From the NCBI GenBank assembly GCA_028023455.1, contig JAQFVV010006425.1, forward strand, positions 1,240,001-1,304,000: DNA of 64,000 bases. The letters are read 5' to 3'. Positions 61,000-64,000 of the stretch are shown here, piece by piece. Below the pieces are notes generated by a model. The model was not told the DNA's origin and did not search any database. It saw nothing but the letters and a program-made list of their open reading frames with translations. The position numbers were made by a program, and so were the translations under genes. This DNA is from Epiperipatus broadwayi. Lineage: Eukaryota > Onychophora > Udeonychophora > Euonychophora > Peripatidae. The stretch's first letter is position 1, and every line of letters starts with the position of its first letter.

Positions 61000-63445
61000 T
61001 AACTTACTTACATAGTTTGCCTGCTGGACAACCTTTCCACCTGTTTTATTTTAAATTATCCATTTTCAGGGACTTCCAACACAATATATAAACAATATGG
61101 TGGATTCTAAGTTATTGTAGTCAATATTTACATTTTTAAAATTTATTAAAATGATAAAGAAACATAAAAGTCCAAAGGGTTGTAATTAACAACTTTTTAA
61201 TATAAATGCAGTAAAGAAAATAAAAACAAAACATGATTAACCCTCTTGTATTCTGACAGATTTTTTTTTTCTCATTAGATTTAAGCTTTCAACTTTTATT
61301 TTGATATTAAACCATTATTATTTATCAGAATATAATAAATTTGACTTCATTTGATAGAATTTTTGTTTAGAAATGAAATAAATTTAAAAAAATTACATTA
61401 ATTTCTGGAATTATTTTAAAAATTATATTTATTCAAAACAAAATGTTATCACATCATCAAATTTCAGGTGGAGCTGATTCAATTTATAAAATGAATGAAA
61501 TCTTCTTTGTTTCATGTTTGAACTAAAAATCTGAATATTTTTTTTAATAACTACTAAATCTATCAATTTATGCTCTGCTGAATAACCTCACTTTTAGAAA
61601 GCTGTGTTTTCCCATGATCATAATCTCTATAGTACTAACTTTCAGAAGAAAATATTCTTTTATATTTAAAAATAAAACATTTCTGTAAAATTAAAAATGC
61701 AATAATATATATTTTTGATTTTTAATAATTATTATTCAATTATGATACAAATATAATTATAAACTTAATAAAAAATCAAGTTTTTAGACCACCATAATAT
61801 ATTCTCAATGCTTGTAATATTTCCACAAAATACACTTGGCAAGGTTAGTGATTCCCAAATAAACAATGTCTACTCATCAAACTTGAGTTTCAGGTTTATT
61901 AAGATACTGATTATTCAATTTTCTCTGCCATCTTTTTATTTTTTTTGTAACTAAAATATTAGAATATAAATGTACATGAATTTTAAAATTGTACAAAAAA
62001 AGTTTCACAAAATTTTCACCAGGGGGAAACAAAACAAATGTTTTACTTTCAGAAATCTCAGATAAAGTTCTATCATCTTGAAATGTAATCCAGTTAGGCA
62101 AACAATAAAAAGTGTGGACGGACATCACTTTTCAGATGAGCACTATCCCATAATTTTGAAAATATTGCACTTAAACATACAAAAATCCAAAGTGGTGTGA
62201 TTAAAATTTTTTGTAATGTAATCTCAGTTCACTCACGAATGTTGTTTTGGAGCCTTCTAACCATGTTCTTTTCCCAACAGATAGGCACTGAAAACATGTT
62301 TGCACATGACACTTCCATTGCATCTCCATTCACACATAAAGTGTAATATCAGCTTCTTATCACATAGCTGTCAGACAGACACTATTCTGAAATTTTGAAA
62401 ATGTTCCACTGCATCTTGCTCTGTCAATGAAAGATTCCAAATTTTAATCATATTTCCAAAAATGATAAAGCAAAAAAGAAAAGTTTAAAAAAATTTACCA
62501 CATGTCAATGAATATAAAAAAATAATGCTAATTTTAATCATGTGTTATCTGTCCATCTCATGTCACTATTTGGACATTATGTTGATAATGGAATTTGTTA
62601 AAAAGTGTATTCAATTTTTTTTAAAATTAACATTTAATTTAGAATACATTTGTTGATATTTTTTAATATTAACAAGCTATACATTAACAATATAATATTC
62701 AAATGTTAACATGAGGTGAACAGATAACATGTGGTTAAAATTAATGTTATTTTTTTGTTGACATTTATTAACATGTAGTGATTTTTGTAATATTTCTATT
62801 TTCCCTTACCATTTTTGGAAATATAATTAAAATTTGGAAACTTTCATTGACAGAACAAGATACAGTGTAATTTTTTTTAAAATTGCAGGATAATCCTTTC
62901 CTAAAAAGTATGGGGTAAGAAATTGATATTACACTTTATGTGCAAATGGAGATGTAGTGGTGGCACTGTGTGTAAACATGTTCTAAGCATCTATCTGTTT
63001 GAAAAAGAACATGGTTAGAAGGCTCTAAAATATCATTTGTGAGTGCATTGAAATTAGTTTACAGCTGGTGTAATGAATTTATATTAAAAACTTTGAATTA
63101 GAACCCTTTGGATTTTTGTGTGTTTCAGTGCAATATTTTCAAAATTATAGAATAGTGCTTGCTTGAAAAGTGATGTCTGTCCACACTTTTGATATAGTTT
63201 GCTTAAACATGTTTTATTTTTATTTTCTTTATTGCATTTACATTTAAAATGTTTTTAATTACAACCCTTTGGACATTTTGTGGTTCTTTATCATTTTAAT
63301 AAATAAAAAAAATGTAAATATTGAATTCAGTAATTTAGAATCAGTCATATTGTTTATACTATGTGTTGGAAACCTCTGATCCCCTGAAAATGAATAATTT
63401 AAAATAAACACATAATAACTTTTCTGGCAGAAAAACTACGTAAGA
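61000..63445. mobile_element. Large imperfect palindrome (~2.4 kb)
   Basis: The two halves are inverted around about 62636. Inner pair: ttaatcatgtgttatctgtcc (62533) with ggtgaacagataacatgtgg (62714). Middle pair: 62095-62510 with 62790-63200, for example gtgtggacggacatcacttttc (62112) against gaaaagtgatgtctgtccacac (63165), and cttctaaccatgttc (62256) against gaacatggttagaag (63008). Outer pair: 61000-61235 with 63205-63445, for example gtccaaagggttgtaatt (61169) against aattacaaccctttgga (63257). The left half carries about 860 extra bases (61236-62094) absent from the right. No transposase frame was found. A giant foldback element or two inverted copies of one repeat are both possible. Confidence 0.85.
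61236..62094. repeat. ~860-base insertion in the left arm of the palindrome
   Basis: The palindrome's pairing jumps from 61235 to 62095 with no counterpart on the right, so this block was inserted into the left arm or deleted from the right. It is AT-rich at first and less so from 61790 on (accagggggaaac near 62017). The minus-strand open frame 61877-62128 straddles the junction and is not a conserved gene. No terminal repeats are evident. Confidence 0.6.
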
Positions 63446-64000
63446 ACCTATTTTAATTTTGAAAAATATAAATCAAATAAATGTGGAAAAAATATACTTT
63501 CTTTAACTAATGTGCTGGAAAATTAGGTTTAAATATTTATTTCCAAAGACACTCAAAATTGCTTTAGTTTAATAGGGAATACTTTGAATTTAATTACTAA
63601 ATCGAAGGGATAAGTGCATCTATATTGAAAATTTAAATTGATAATTTAATTTTTAACACCTATTCAAATTCTCCATAAATACCACTATTTTAAAAATATA
63701 AACATAAATTTTCTACCAATAAGATTGTATTTACAGTTTATTGTAATTATGGTTTTAATTTTATTGTATATCAATATAGAATATGTCTAGATAATGATAC
63801 TATAAATGTTTGTGAGATATTAACTTCATTTATTTTATTTTCTAAACTAAACTATTATTCATAAAATGTTTTTGTTTTTAACATGAATGCAATCACATTT
63901 TCAATAATGTTTGCTTGTCTATATTTAGAGTATTCAATGTTCCTATTGGCAGATTGAATTAAATTTCCAAACTTTTGATTGGTCAATTATAGAACCAGCA
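63446..64000. other. AT-rich intronic DNA
   Basis: Nothing recognised; the window ends within it. Confidence 0.4.

Overview
This is a eukaryotic, gene-poor, very AT-rich window (roughly three quarters A+T) from an invertebrate with large introns. The only host coding exon I can name with good confidence is one 162-bp exon of an ionotropic glutamate receptor (amino-terminal domain) at 56312-56473 on the + strand, with a clean splice acceptor and donor. No second exon of that gene is recognisable, so most of the window is probably intron or intergenic DNA around it. The receptor type, a tRNA-Val-derived SINE, KRBA2-like integrase relics, long GATA/ATT/TA microsatellites and very frequent foldback repeats suggest a mollusc, most likely a cephalopod. 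That assignment is inference and cannot be proved from this sequence alone.

Layout. 1-7150: AT-rich DNA with one copy of a ~1.15-kb dispersed repeat (940-2090), a possible tRNA-derived SINE near 2500, a GC-richer island (3240-3450) and a strong foldback element (6740-7143). 8540-9170: decayed Ty3/gypsy-like gag and protease remnant. 13476-14136: compound GATA/GGTA/GACA microsatellites. 15210-16080: decayed RTE-like LINE on the minus strand. 17564-17654 and 50340-50412: two copies of a tRNA-Val(UAC)-like SINE head. 24180-24660, 42380-42610 and 45480-45670: copies of one composite interspersed repeat. 28200-28690 and 32539-32802: inverted-repeat elements.

33154-39129 holds the best preserved mobile element: a ~5.6-kb two-ORF non-LTR retrotransposon on the minus strand. 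ORF1 has a CCHC zinc knuckle and an AT-hook-like basic motif. ORF2 has an APE endonuclease, a reverse transcriptase with a YMDD box, and a C-terminal CCHC finger. It most resembles the Tx1/L1 group. It is broken only by two frameshifts in ORF1 and one TAG in ORF2. Long (ATT)n arrays abut both of its ends in the same orientation, which suggests insertion into an ATT microsatellite. A much more decayed relative lies at about 43540-45110, also minus strand.

46652-46829 has a possible minus-strand exon; 47640-48720 is a degenerate KRBA2-type integrase pseudogene; 51240-52440 is the inverted second copy of the 940-2090 repeat. The receptor exon lies between two self-complementary elements (55750-56036 upstream, 56814-57564 downstream), and the window closes with a ~2.4-kb imperfect palindrome (61000-63445). 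The amount of double-strand-forming sequence close to a glutamate-receptor exon is the most biologically suggestive feature, because such structures can serve as ADAR substrates in animals with heavy RNA editing.
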